Shown here in pieces: positions 26,860 through 35,422 of a DNA stretch of 59,730 nt. Position 1 is the first letter of the stretch. Every line of letters begins with the position of its first letter. The notes beneath the pieces were generated by a model. That model was not told the DNA's origin. It was given only the letters and a program-made list of their open reading frames with translations, and made no database searches. Origin of the DNA: an uncultured Spirochaetaceae bacterium. Lineage in GTDB: Bacteria > Spirochaetota > Spirochaetia > Sphaerochaetales > Sphaerochaetaceae. The stretch lies in NCBI GenBank assembly GCA_944389075.1, contig CALXLA010000041.1, forward strand, positions 1-59,730. The letters are read 5' to 3'. The position numbers were made by a program, and so were the translations under genes.

Positions 26860-26891
26860 CGTAATAAAATTTAACGTAAGATTTTATTACG
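26860..26891. promoter_or_regulatory. Perfect 11-base inverted repeat upstream of the ABC operon
   Basis: CGTAATAAAAT at 26860-26870 and ATTTTATTACG at 26881-26891 are exact reverse complements with a ten-base spacer. A further GTAA-type half-site follows near 26906. It lies in the 220-base AT-rich gap between divergent genes, about 80 bases before the first permease. This suggests an operator for a dimeric repressor, possibly LacI- or GntR-like. Confidence 0.5.
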
Positions 26892-26970
26892 TAATATATT
26901 TCATTATGTAACAAGAAATTAATCTCTAATGATATTGAAAAGGCCTGAAAATGAATGTAAATTAATCTGC

Positions 26971-27828
26971 ATGAAAAGAAGAGAACTGAAAGCTTTTGCA
27001 TATATAGCACCTGCACTGGTAATGGCTTTGCTGTTCTCTTACCTTCCACTGATAAGGAGTTTCATCTCATCTTTCCTGACGATATCACAATCAGGACAGA
27101 TAAGAGGATTCGCAGGATTCGGCAATTATATAAGACTATTCAGCGATGATGCATTCATAAGAAGCATAGGCCATACGATCATCTTCACGCTTCTTTTCGT
27201 ACCGCTCAACACAGTCCTCACGACAGCTGCCGCGGCTCTTACAAGACGGAAAAGGAAGATGTCGCCTGTCGCAGAGTTCATATTCCTCTCCCCTATGGCC
27301 GTATCACTTTCGGCATATGCCATTGTGTTCAGCGAGATGTTCAGAGGAAGGATATCCATAATAAACAGGATGTTCTCAACAGACATCGCATGGCTCGAAA
27401 GCCCTGGGACCGCAATGCTGGTACTGGTCATTCTCGGGGTGTTTCTGGATTTCGGTATTGATTACATACTCCTCCTGTCTGCATTCAGGTCGATAGACAA
27501 GGATGTGATTGATGCCGCACGCCTTGATGGAGCAGGTCCCATGCAATCACTGTTTCTCATAGAGCTCCCGATGATAAAACCTATGCTTTCCGCAACTGTA
27601 TTCATGGCGATAAAGGATGCTCTCCTGATATCCGCACCTGTGATGGTGCTTACGGAAGGAGGGCCGTTCCGCTCTACAGAGACAGTGATGTATTACTATT
27701 ATCTAGAGGCTTTCAGATCAGGAAACAGGGCGGTGGAATCGACAATAGCGACGCTGTCTGTATCGATATCGATAGCAGCAATGGCAGCAATATCCTTAAG
27801 GAGGCGTCATGCTCGCAAGGATTTCTAG
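26971..27828 (+). CDS. ABC sugar-importer permease (MalF/UgpA type)
   Basis: Inner-membrane subunit of a carbohydrate ABC importer. Six membrane helices are visible, beginning FAYIAPALVMALLFSYLPL. The ATPase-contact EAA loop is DAARLDGAGPMQSLFLIELP near residue 190. The ATG at 26971 gives the usual short basic N-terminus (MKRRELKAF); an in-frame ATG at 26929 is possible, and neither has a strong ribosome-binding site. It is the first gene of a four-gene unit with a second permease, a binding protein and a TIM-barrel enzyme. No ATPase gene is present. Confidence 0.87.
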   Translation: MKRRELKAFAYIAPALVMALLFSYLPLIRSFISSFLTISQSGQIRGFAGFGNYIRLFSDDAFIRSIGHTIIFTLLFVPLNTVLTTAAAALTRRKRKMSPVAEFIFLSPMAVSLSAYAIVFSEMFRGRISIINRMFSTDIAWLESPGTAMLVLVILGVFLDFGIDYILLLSAFRSIDKDVIDAARLDGAGPMQSLFLIELPMIKPMLSATVFMAIKDALLISAPVMVLTEGGPFRSTETVMYYYYLEAFRSGNRAVESTIATLSVSISIAAMAAISLRRRHARKDF

Positions 27829-28618
27829 GTTCATTCTCACGCTGCTTCTCTGCATAATCATCGCATTTCCTCTATTCTACTGCATCTCGATGTCTTTCTT
27901 CACCAACATCGACTTCACGGATGCATATGCCCATTTTCTTCCATCGCATCCTGTGCTCGATAACTTCAGGACAGCATTGCAGAACAGATACTATCCGAGA
28001 TTCATCATCAATTCCCTTCTTACATCAGCGCTGACAGCCATAGGCAGGACTCTGATAACAGTCATGGCCGCTTTCGCATTCACGCATATAAGATTCAGAT
28101 TCAGGCAGATATTGCTGATTGCATTGCTCGGAACGATGTTCATACCGCCAGATGCATTGCTCTATCCGAACTACAGGACAATAGCGGGACTCGGGCTCAT
28201 CGATACTTATGCGGCGATAATCCTCCCTTCCCTTTTCTCGGCATCTGCCCTCCTTCTGATGATAAGCAGCTTCGTATCCGCAGGACAGGAATACTATGAT
28301 GCCGCAAGAATAGATGGGGCAAAAGACTCGGTCTATATCGCGAAAATCCTTTGTCCTATGGCCGGAAGCGTTGTGTTCACACTATTTCTGCAGGCATTCA
28401 TATCATCATTCAACAGCTATCTCTGGCCACTCCTTGTCACCAACAGGAACTCAATGCGGACTGTGCAGGTAGGAATCACGATGCTGGGCTTCGCGGATGG
28501 CGGAGAGTATGGTGCACAGTTTGCGGCAATAACAATAATCGTCCTGCCATTCCTGATCATCCTTGGGCTTGGAAGGAAAAGATTATCAGAATATCTATCA
28601 GGGGAGATAAGACTATGA
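27809..28618 (+). CDS. ABC sugar-importer permease (MalG/UgpE type)
   Basis: Second membrane subunit of the importer. Six helices run from FILTLLLCIIIAFPLFYCIS to VLPFLIILGLG, with the EAA loop YDAARIDGAKDSVYIAKILC at about residue 162. AAGGAGG is five bases before the ATG, which overlaps the end of the first permease by 20 bases. Its stop overlaps the start of the binding-protein gene as ATGA, so the three are translationally coupled. Confidence 0.9.
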   Translation: MLARISRFILTLLLCIIIAFPLFYCISMSFFTNIDFTDAYAHFLPSHPVLDNFRTALQNRYYPRFIINSLLTSALTAIGRTLITVMAAFAFTHIRFRFRQILLIALLGTMFIPPDALLYPNYRTIAGLGLIDTYAAIILPSLFSASALLLMISSFVSAGQEYYDAARIDGAKDSVYIAKILCPMAGSVVFTLFLQAFISSFNSYLWPLLVTNRNSMRTVQVGITMLGFADGGEYGAQFAAITIIVLPFLIILGLGRKRLSEYLSGEIRL

Positions 28619-29916
28619 AGAAACTGCTTTCATATCTTTTGGTCGTGCTCACTGCTTTTCCGCTGATTGCCATGGGCAGCAGCGAAAGCGGAAAGGAAAT
28701 CGTGACAATCTGGCACTGCAGCTCAGGACGCGCAGGAACAGCGCTTGAGGAAATCATCGATGAATTCAATTCGACAATAGGCGAAGAGAAAGGCATTGAG
28801 ATTGAAGCCGTATATCAGGGACTTGCCAATGATGTGATCACAAAAGTGAAAGCTGCCGCATCTGCGGATATATCATCACTTCCGGATATCGCACAGCTAG
28901 ATGCGACCGCGTGCCTTGATATGATGAATGCGGATTACCTCTACACCATTGACGAGCTTGGCATAGATACCTCTGACATAATGCCTCAGGCTATGGGTGC
29001 ATTTACATCTTACAAAGGCCTTCTCGGAATGCCTTTCAGCTGTTCTTTGCTTCTTGCATACTATAACAAGACATTATTCGATTCCCTGTCGCTCAAAGCT
29101 CCCGAAACGCTGGACGAGCTTACGGCCATTGCTCCTCTGCTTGGAGAGAAGGACAGCAGTGGCAATGTCACAAGATATGCATTCGCAGGCGTCCCGACGA
29201 CATACGAGCTCGGTGCATTCATAGGTGCACAGAAAGGACTCTCATACTTTGTCGATATGGAAAACGGCCATCAGGGCACACCTACAGAAGTGCTTTTCGG
29301 AAAGGAAGGTACATTCAGGAACTTCCTGGAGCACTGGAAGGCGCTTGCTGATACAGGATATCTAAACAGCATACCATCAGGGACTACTGCGGAGTTCGCA
29401 TCAGGCCGTGCTGCCATGATACTTGCATCCTCATCCAATCTCACAAGGATACTGGCAGATGTCTCTGGACGATTCGAGGTTGGAACAGCATTCGTGCCTA
29501 AGACAGATGAGAATGCTACAGGTGGAGTCAACATCGGCGGTGAGGCTTTGTTCTGCTACAGTGATTCAGATGCAGTGAAGACAGTGATTGAATACCTCAT
29601 AAGCACGGAAGTCCAGATGAAATGGTCTCAGGCCACAGGCTATGTCGCAGTAAACACTGAAATCTACAGCAATCCTGAATACATCGCATTCCTTGAGAGC
29701 AATCCGGCCTACTCCAAAGCCATAGAGCAGGCTGAAGCATCAAATCCAAAAGTCGTCGGAATCTGGCTTCCATCAGCTTACCAGATATACTATTCATTCC
29801 AGAGCAATATAATGGAAGTAGCCGCAGGAAGCATCACTATCGATCAGGCTGTGGACAACATGGTATCGATTGTGCAGACGGCACTGGATGAATATGCAAG
29901 AGCTAATATCGACTAA
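28615..29916 (+). CDS. ABC sugar-binding protein (extracellular solute-binding family 1)
   Basis: Captures the substrate for the permease pair. A signal peptide (KKLLSYLLVVLTAFPLIA) is followed by MGSSESGKEIVTIWHCSSG; there is no lipobox cysteine, so release or anchoring by an uncleaved signal is expected. Family features include NKTLFDSLSLKAPETLDEL and a late ATGYVAVNTEIYSNPEY. The ATG at 28615 overlaps the permease stop; a longer frame upstream lies inside the permease gene. Length is 433. Substrate unknown; a glycerol-phosphate or disaccharide-like ligand fits the family. Confidence 0.87.
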   Translation: MKKLLSYLLVVLTAFPLIAMGSSESGKEIVTIWHCSSGRAGTALEEIIDEFNSTIGEEKGIEIEAVYQGLANDVITKVKAAASADISSLPDIAQLDATACLDMMNADYLYTIDELGIDTSDIMPQAMGAFTSYKGLLGMPFSCSLLLAYYNKTLFDSLSLKAPETLDELTAIAPLLGEKDSSGNVTRYAFAGVPTTYELGAFIGAQKGLSYFVDMENGHQGTPTEVLFGKEGTFRNFLEHWKALADTGYLNSIPSGTTAEFASGRAAMILASSSNLTRILADVSGRFEVGTAFVPKTDENATGGVNIGGEALFCYSDSDAVKTVIEYLISTEVQMKWSQATGYVAVNTEIYSNPEYIAFLESNPAYSKAIEQAEASNPKVVGIWLPSAYQIYYSFQSNIMEVAAGSITIDQAVDNMVSIVQTALDEYARANID

Positions 29917-30694
29917 TACGAATCTCGTATCATTCTCACGCGGAGGGGAGAAGCATACCATGCTCTCCCTCATTCCGTTATACGCTGAACATGGATACAC
30001 GGCACTGGACCTGAATTTCTGCGAAATGATGAATCCACATTCCGCAATTGATTGGGAATACATAGAAAAACTCGCGGACCTGAGAGACAAATACAAGCTG
30101 AAATACATCCAGTCCCATGCCCCATACTTCGACTACCAGCGGCTTTCGGATGATGACAGGAAGAAAGCTGACGATATGATAATCCGTGCAATGGAATACT
30201 CAAAAGCCCTTGGCATCCCTCATATCGTCATCCATCCGATAAGAGGTTCCATAAGCGGCAACATCTCCTATTTCTCATCTCTTCTGGACAGATGCGAGAT
30301 GAAAATCGGAATCGAGAACATGGAAAGCGAGGATGAGATATGGAGACCTGAGGATCTTCTTGAAATAACAGAAGCCCTAAAAGGGAATACAGGCATCGTT
30401 CTCGATACAGGACATGCGCATATGATGGGTCTGTCGATACCGGATTTTATAAAGACAACCGAAGAGAACCTGATAGGAACGCATATTGCAGACAACAACG
30501 GAAAGGAAGACCAGCACCTCCTGCCAGGATTCGGTACCATATGCTGGGAAGAAACAGTCGATACATTCCGCAAGCATTACAAAGGCTATCTCACATATGA
30601 ATGCATGAAATTCTCTGCAGGGATTCCCCATGAAGCAGCCGGAAGCATAATAGAGCTGTCACTATCTATCTCGAAATATCTTCTGGGACTCTGA
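29894..30694 (+). CDS. Sugar-phosphate isomerase/epimerase-like TIM barrel
   Basis: AP-endonuclease-2 superfamily barrel (xylose isomerase-like). Metal and active-site candidates: IVIHPIRG, IGIENMES, VLDTGHAHM, GTHIADNNGKEDQHLLPGFG and the final YLTYECMKF. The start lies in the last codons of the binding-protein gene (ATG at 29894, or 29888), which implies coupling. It is the last gene of the ABC operon and probably converts the imported sugar or sugar acid. The 3' end overlaps the convergent merR by 29 bases. Substrate not identifiable. Confidence 0.8.
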   Translation: MQELISTNTNLVSFSRGGEKHTMLSLIPLYAEHGYTALDLNFCEMMNPHSAIDWEYIEKLADLRDKYKLKYIQSHAPYFDYQRLSDDDRKKADDMIIRAMEYSKALGIPHIVIHPIRGSISGNISYFSSLLDRCEMKIGIENMESEDEIWRPEDLLEITEALKGNTGIVLDTGHAHMMGLSIPDFIKTTEENLIGTHIADNNGKEDQHLLPGFGTICWEETVDTFRKHYKGYLTYECMKFSAGIPHEAAGSIIELSLSISKYLLGL

Positions 30695-31124
30695 AGAAGA
30701 CACATCTCGACTTATAGCCACAGGATGCACAGAGCGCCCCCGGACATGCGGTGAAGCCATCCTCTGCCTTCTCAAGCTGATGCACATGCCACTCGAGCTC
30801 ATCGATATGAGCCTTCAGGACCTCAAGCTTCTTCATATCCTCTGATATCTTCTGCCTGTATTGTGAGAGAAGCTCCGCCCTGCGTTTGTTCCCGCTCTCA
30901 TCCTCTTCCCTGAGCTCTATGATCTTCCTTATCTCGGCAATCGAGAAACCAAGGCCTTTGAGCTCAAGTATTCTCTTTATATATACGACATCCTCATCGC
31001 GATACCATCTGTGACCGCCCGATGAACGGCTGACAGAAATAAGCCCTTCCTCTTCATAGTACCTTATCGTCCGCTCAGAGATACCACACCTCTGGGCAAT
31101 CTCCCCTATCCTGTACTTTGCCAT
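30666..31124 (-). CDS. MerR-family regulator with a cysteine-rich tail
   Basis: The winged helix-turn-helix is clear: YRIGEIAQRCGISERTIRYY then SGGHRWYRDEDV. A long dimerisation helix (about 75-125) leads to a C-terminus CPGALCASCGYKSRC, four cysteines spaced C-x4-C-x2-C-x5-C. Such a tail could bind a metal or Fe-S cluster as the sensory site, as in SoxR or CueR, but the spacing is not that of either. It has its own promoter with the -10 box six bases from the start. No obvious target gene is adjacent. Confidence 0.82.
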   Translation of the reverse strand: MAKYRIGEIAQRCGISERTIRYYEEEGLISVSRSSGGHRWYRDEDVVYIKRILELKGLGFSIAEIRKIIELREEDESGNKRRAELLSQYRQKISEDMKKLEVLKAHIDELEWHVHQLEKAEDGFTACPGALCASCGYKSRCVFFRVPEDISR

Positions 31125-31130
31125 CAGCTC

Positions 31131-31139
31131 ATATTACCA
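31131..31139 (-). promoter_or_regulatory. Extended -10 promoter of the merR gene
   Basis: On the minus strand TGGTAATAT ends six bases (GAGCTG) before the ATG. It combines TG-n and TAATAT and has no separate ribosome-binding site. Confidence 0.5.
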
Positions 31140-31154
31140 TCATGAAAAGGAAAA

Positions 31155-31178
31155 GGCCTAGAGCATATGCCCTAGGCC
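31155..31178 (-). terminator. Hairpin terminator after the lipoprotein gene
   Basis: GGCCTAG and CTAGGCC flank an inner GCATATGC, giving a near-perfect 24-base palindrome with one mismatched pair. On the minus strand it is followed by TTTTCCTTTTC, and it isolates the lipoprotein from merR. Confidence 0.8.
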
Positions 31179-31200
31179 ACATCATTCAATATCTGGATTA

Positions 31201-31911
31201 TTATTCTGCAGCTGACACAACTTTATAGATTGTTGTATCACCAGTCGATTGCGGTACTGTCTTATATCCATCAGCTAGGAAGTTAGTCGTGTTGTCCTCC
31301 GACTCTGCAGCATTAGCCGCAGGATCAAAATCGATGAACTCACCACCGCTGACAACAATTGATGCGGTTTCAGCTTCACGGTTTGCATCATATAGATTCA
31401 GCGTAAATGCTGTTCCCTTGGAGGAATGTTCCTGTTTAATCGAGAACTTGCCACCCTTGATTTCAGCACTGCCCTCAAAAACATATACAGCTGAGATGTT
31501 ACCTATGAACTCACCGTTCTCTATGATGAGATTGCCTCCATCAACAACATCAAATGCATAGCAATCGTTCTCGAGTGCATCAATCTTGCCATCTCCAGTC
31601 ACAGTAAGCTCTCCACCTTTCCCGACTGAAATAAGCGACCACTTGTTTACAGTTTCCGTATCCTGCCATATTTGAGAGGCATTTGAAATCGTGTGGCCAT
31701 TCAGATCCAGTGTGACTTTCCTTGTGACACTGAGCACATCCTTTGCATCAATCTTGTCAGTGAGCTCTATGGCACTGCTATCCCCAGCCAATGCAGTTAC
31801 AAGCTCATTATAATCTGAAACCTTGACAGGCTGGGTACTGTCATTACCCGCACATGATGCCATCAGCAGAACAAAAAGCAAGCCTATTGCTGAAATTCTC
31901 AGGACTTTCAT
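31201..31911 (-). CDS. Secreted lipoprotein with beta-helix-like repeats
   Basis: A 236-residue exported lipoprotein. The signal peptide KVLRISAIGLLFVLLMASC ends in a lipobox LMASC with the cysteine as lipid site. The body has short strand repeats typical of right-handed beta-helices: LDLNGHTISNASQI, GGELTVTGDGKI, GGNLIIENGEFIGN, GSAEIKGGKF and VVSGGEFIDF. The ATG at 31911 follows GGGGGA by six bases. No family function can be named. Its promoter contains a poly-G tract (see separate entry), which makes it a candidate phase-variable surface protein. Confidence 0.75.
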   Translation of the reverse strand: MKVLRISAIGLLFVLLMASCAGNDSTQPVKVSDYNELVTALAGDSSAIELTDKIDAKDVLSVTRKVTLDLNGHTISNASQIWQDTETVNKWSLISVGKGGELTVTGDGKIDALENDCYAFDVVDGGNLIIENGEFIGNISAVYVFEGSAEIKGGKFSIKQEHSSKGTAFTLNLYDANREAETASIVVSGGEFIDFDPAANAAESEDNTTNFLADGYKTVPQSTGDTTIYKVVSAAE

Positions 31912-31943
31912 GATATATCCCCCTTTAGAAATACCTACAAAGT

Positions 31944-31974
31944 ATCCTACCCCCCCCCCGTTAAACTTTGTCAA
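31944..31974 (-). promoter_or_regulatory. Promoter with a ten-G tract in its spacer
   Basis: On the minus strand a perfect TTGACA (31974-31969) is separated by 19 bases from TAGGAT (31949-31944). Ten of the spacer bases are an unbroken run of G (31959-31950). A 17-base spacer is optimal, so losing two G would strengthen the promoter and gaining bases would weaken it. This is the design of spacer-length phase variation known from Neisseria porA and of poly-G tracts before Treponema pallidum tpr genes. Confidence 0.7.
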
Positions 31975-32034
31975 TTATTTCCTTCTCAATTTGCTCTGAT
32001 TGTCAGAATTCACACATTGAAGCGTATATATAGC

Positions 32035-32718
32035 ATGAGGAATTACGCATTTGAAACAAGCTACACATCGCTTATGGAAAAGGAAACTGCAGACAAGCCG
32101 AGGGAAAGACTTGAGCGGCTTGGGATCGAGGCATTATCAGACAAGGAGCTTCTGATGCTCCTGATAGGAAGCGGAAGTGCGAAACGGAAAGTCGAGGAGC
32201 TCGCAGATGATCTTCTTTCGAATCTCGACAGCAACCCTAAGCTTTCCGCAGAGGATATAAGGAAGATCCCTGGGCTGGGGACAGCTAAGGCCTCTGCAAT
32301 AGGAGCTGCTCTTGAGCTCGGAAGACGAAGAGTCAGCAGGAAAGCACCATCCATCTCAAATCCTGCAGATATCTATAGGGAGATAAGACATTACTCATCG
32401 AGAAATCAGGAGAGCCTCGTGGTCGTGATGCTGAATGGAGCACATGAAGTTCTTGGAACATTCGTTGCAACTGTAGGGCTGCTGAACAGGACGATTGTCC
32501 ATCCCAGGGAAGTCTATGCACCTGCAATCAAAGAACGTGCGGCAGCCATAGCAATCGCACATAATCATCCATCTGGCAATGTAACCCCATCGGAAGAAGA
32601 CAAGGATGTGACAATACGCATAAAGAAAGCCGGGGATATTCTCGGGATAAAGCTTCTCGATCATCTTGTATTCACAGATGAGAAATACTACTCATTCTTA
32701 GAACATAGATTAATTTAA
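32035..32718 (+). CDS. radC: RadC-family JAMM/MPN+ protein
   Basis: A helix-hairpin-helix domain (IRKIPGLGTAKASAIGAALE) is followed by a JAMM metal site HNHPSG...SEED, in AIAHNHPSGNVTPSEED, and a conserved LDHLVFTDEKYYSFLE end. Despite the name, its role in DNA repair is unproven in the family; JAMM folds are metal peptidases or isopeptidases. I chose the ATG at 32035, preceded by TATATA; TTG at 32017 and ATG at 32074 are alternatives. It is divergent from the poly-G lipoprotein and 19 bases ahead of recQ. Confidence 0.88.
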   Translation: MRNYAFETSYTSLMEKETADKPRERLERLGIEALSDKELLMLLIGSGSAKRKVEELADDLLSNLDSNPKLSAEDIRKIPGLGTAKASAIGAALELGRRRVSRKAPSISNPADIYREIRHYSSRNQESLVVVMLNGAHEVLGTFVATVGLLNRTIVHPREVYAPAIKERAAAIAIAHNHPSGNVTPSEEDKDVTIRIKKAGDILGIKLLDHLVFTDEKYYSFLEHRLI

Positions 32719-32737
32719 CATCCTTAATAGGATTGAT

Positions 32738-34105
32738 ATGAATATAGACTATTCATTGCTCAAGAAAACATTTCATATCAGTTACCTGAGACCTTACCAG
32801 CAGCTGATCATAAGCAATATCCTGAACTGTCATGAAAGAAGACAAGAAGGGCGGTTGCTGGCAGTCCTTCCGACCGGAGGCGGAAAGAGCCTCTGCTTCA
32901 TGTATCCGATTCTCGCACTGAAGGCAAAATCAATAATCATATATCCCCTTCTTTCACTTATGAATGACCAGGAGAAACGCTTCATGGAAGCAGGTATAGA
33001 CACTGTGGTCCTGAAAGGAGGTCTTGAGAAAGAGGAAAGGAAAAGAAGAATCAGACACATCAGGAATGTGAAGAGCTGTGCTGTGATCACAAACCCTGAG
33101 ACGCTTGTTGCGATGAAAGATCGTAGCGAGCTGGATGTACTGAAAGGCTTTGATATCGCAGTAGTGGATGAAGCCCATACCGTAATCACATGGGGAGAGA
33201 CATTCAGGGAAAGCTACATGGAACTCGGGAATATGCTTGAGGAACTCTCCCCTAAGATGATTCTCGCTTTCACTGCGACAGCGGATCCTGAAATAACCAG
33301 AGGGATAATGAGAAGCCTTTTCATGAACAGGAAGACATACATAGTGCACGGGACTTCCGACAGGGAGAACATCTTCTATCATGCCATTCGCTCCCTGTCC
33401 AAGATGCAGGACATCAGGAAAATCCTCAGTAACAGGGACAATCGGCCCGCAATCATATTCATTGAATCGAGGAAAACGACAGAATCCATTGCATCCGCCC
33501 TTTCAGACAGCTTCAGCATCAGGGCATATCATGCGGGAATGGACAAGGATATGAAGAAAGAGATAGAGGACTGGTTCATGTCTTCCGACAATGCAGTTCT
33601 GGCAGCGACATCAGCCTATGGCATGGGAATGGATAAGCGCGATATACGTACAGTGATACACTACAGCCTGCCCCAATCTGTCCCTGACTTCCTCCAGGAA
33701 AGCGGAAGAGGCGGCAGGGATTGGCTCCGGACAGACAGCTATGTGCTGTACTATCATGATGAGAAATCACCGATACGCAGCATATTCACAGGTGGCAGAT
33801 GCATACGCCATGGACTGCTTGAAGCAATGGGGGAAGAAAGCGCAGAGGAATGCCTTGGCTGCTCTTCATGTATCAGAGATGAGACAAAGCCAGCAGGAGA
33901 AGAAGAGATCCTTAGATACATAAGGCATCATCCCTTTATGAGAAAAAACAGCATCGCAAAAGGACTGACATCATACTCTCCTCTTTTCAGAAAACGCAGG
34001 CTTCCGGAATGGACAGCCGATGAAATAAGGCACGCGCTTGATACACTGATTGAAGAAGGACATGTAATTGAAATATTCAATCGCCTCATACTGAACAGAT
34101 TCTGA
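32738..34105 (+). CDS. RecQ-type ATP-dependent DNA helicase
   Basis: Superfamily-2 helicase. Walker A is VLPTGGGKSLCF at about 43-54, DEAH box VVDEAHTV, motif III AFTATADPE, and motif VI QESGRGGRD. The zinc subdomain after the helicase core is present (CIRHGLLEAMGEE then CLGCSSC). At 455 residues it is shorter than E. coli RecQ: there is one small winged-helix-like end but no HRDC domain. It follows radC closely and is probably co-transcribed with it. Short RecQ proteins of this kind are common in spirochaetes and firmicutes. Confidence 0.88.
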   Translation: MNIDYSLLKKTFHISYLRPYQQLIISNILNCHERRQEGRLLAVLPTGGGKSLCFMYPILALKAKSIIIYPLLSLMNDQEKRFMEAGIDTVVLKGGLEKEERKRRIRHIRNVKSCAVITNPETLVAMKDRSELDVLKGFDIAVVDEAHTVITWGETFRESYMELGNMLEELSPKMILAFTATADPEITRGIMRSLFMNRKTYIVHGTSDRENIFYHAIRSLSKMQDIRKILSNRDNRPAIIFIESRKTTESIASALSDSFSIRAYHAGMDKDMKKEIEDWFMSSDNAVLAATSAYGMGMDKRDIRTVIHYSLPQSVPDFLQESGRGGRDWLRTDSYVLYYHDEKSPIRSIFTGGRCIRHGLLEAMGEESAEECLGCSSCIRDETKPAGEEEILRYIRHHPFMRKNSIAKGLTSYSPLFRKRRLPEWTADEIRHALDTLIEEGHVIEIFNRLILNRF

Positions 34106-34171
34106 AGGGACTACCGCATTAGATAGGACAATGATAAAATCATAGGAAATCCGGCAAAGGAGGATCAACTG

Positions 34172-35419
34172 GTGAAGGAATTACACGGACTCTACCCATC
34201 ATTGTATGGAAACGAGTATACGGAAAAGGACATGGATGAGCGCTTTGAGGCTCTTCTTGATAAGCATTCAGAGCTTTTCGGGACAAAGGATGCCGCGATT
34301 TTCTCCGCAGCTGGCAGAACGGAGATCGCAGGAAACCATACAGATCACAATCTCGGCAAGGTGATAGGCGCTTCAATCAATCTCGACACAATAGGCGCTG
34401 TCACGAAGAGAAATGACAATAAGGTGATAATCGCAAGCGAAGGCTTCCCTGTCTGCGAGGTCGACATCTCGGATCTTGATGTGAAAGAGAACGAGCGCAA
34501 CAAGACGGAATCCCTCATTAGAGGAATCGCAAAAGGTTTCGCAGATCGTGGAATCGACGTTGGAGGCTGGCAGGCAAATACGACTACAAGGGTGCTCAAG
34601 GGCTCAGGGCTCTCATCATCTGCCGCAATCGAGGTGCTTACTGCTGAGATCTTCAATAATCTCTATAATGATGACAAGCTCAGCTCAATAGAGCTTGCGA
34701 AGATGAGCAAATATGCGGAGAACGTCTACTTCGGAAAGCCTTCAGGGCTTCTGGATCAGGCATGCTGCGCACATGGTGGCGTCATAGCAATTGACTTCAA
34801 GGATAATGACAACCCGGTCGTAACCCCACTTGATGTGGACTTCAATGATTTCCCATATTCGATGATCATCACGGACTCAAGGGGAAATCATGCGGACCTC
34901 ACACCGGAATATGCCGCAATACCTCCTGAAATGAGACTGATAGCATCATATTATGGCAAGGAGAATCTCAGGGAGGTCGATCCTGAAGCATTCATCAGTG
35001 ATTTCGGCCTGCTCAGGAAAAAGATAGGCAATGACAGGGCACTTCTGAGAGCCTACCATTTCTTCTCTGAGAACAGACGTGTAGACAGGATGACTGAATG
35101 CCTCCAGAGAAATGACTTCGATGAATTCCTCCTGTATGTGGAAGACAGCGGCAACAGCTCATTCAAGTATCTGCAGAATGTCTATCCGAGTTCTTCTCCA
35201 TATGAGCAGGGACTGTCTCTCGCGCTTGCATACTCCGACGAGATCCTTCAGGGTGATGGTGCGTCGCGTGTCCATGGAGGAGGATTCGCAGGCACAATAC
35301 AGGCATATGTACCTGTCGAGATCGTCGATAAGTACATCGCAGGAATGGAGAGCGTCTTCGGCGAAGGCTGCTGCACAAGGATAGCTATCAGAAAGAGGCC
35401 TGTTTCGCGTATACTCTGA
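34172..35419 (+). CDS. galK: Galactokinase
   Basis: GHMP kinase that phosphorylates galactose at C1. The sugar-binding signature AGRTEIAGNHTDHN is at 47-60, the ATP loop GSGLSSSAAIEVL near 148, and VHGGGFAGTIQAYVP is the C-terminal motif 3. The GTG start follows AAAGGAGG, a strong site. At 415 residues it is slightly longer than E. coli GalK, with a longer N-terminal helix. No other Leloir-pathway gene is adjacent. The next gene, a MATE exporter, starts three bases after the stop. Confidence 0.93.
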   Translation: MKELHGLYPSLYGNEYTEKDMDERFEALLDKHSELFGTKDAAIFSAAGRTEIAGNHTDHNLGKVIGASINLDTIGAVTKRNDNKVIIASEGFPVCEVDISDLDVKENERNKTESLIRGIAKGFADRGIDVGGWQANTTTRVLKGSGLSSSAAIEVLTAEIFNNLYNDDKLSSIELAKMSKYAENVYFGKPSGLLDQACCAHGGVIAIDFKDNDNPVVTPLDVDFNDFPYSMIITDSRGNHADLTPEYAAIPPEMRLIASYYGKENLREVDPEAFISDFGLLRKKIGNDRALLRAYHFFSENRRVDRMTECLQRNDFDEFLLYVEDSGNSSFKYLQNVYPSSSPYEQGLSLALAYSDEILQGDGASRVHGGGFAGTIQAYVPVEIVDKYIAGMESVFGEGCCTRIAIRKRPVSRIL

Positions 35420-35422
35420 GCT

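Noticed and set aside
28351-28614. An 88-residue N-terminal extension of the sugar-binding protein
   Set aside because: It lies inside the second permease gene in another frame; the ATG at 28615 gives a proper signal peptide and an ATGA overlap.
28615-28700. Lipobox in the sugar-binding protein
   Set aside because: No cysteine occurs in the signal-peptide cleavage region (AMGSSES); the DctP protein at 56087 shows the same pattern, so lipid attachment is not supported.
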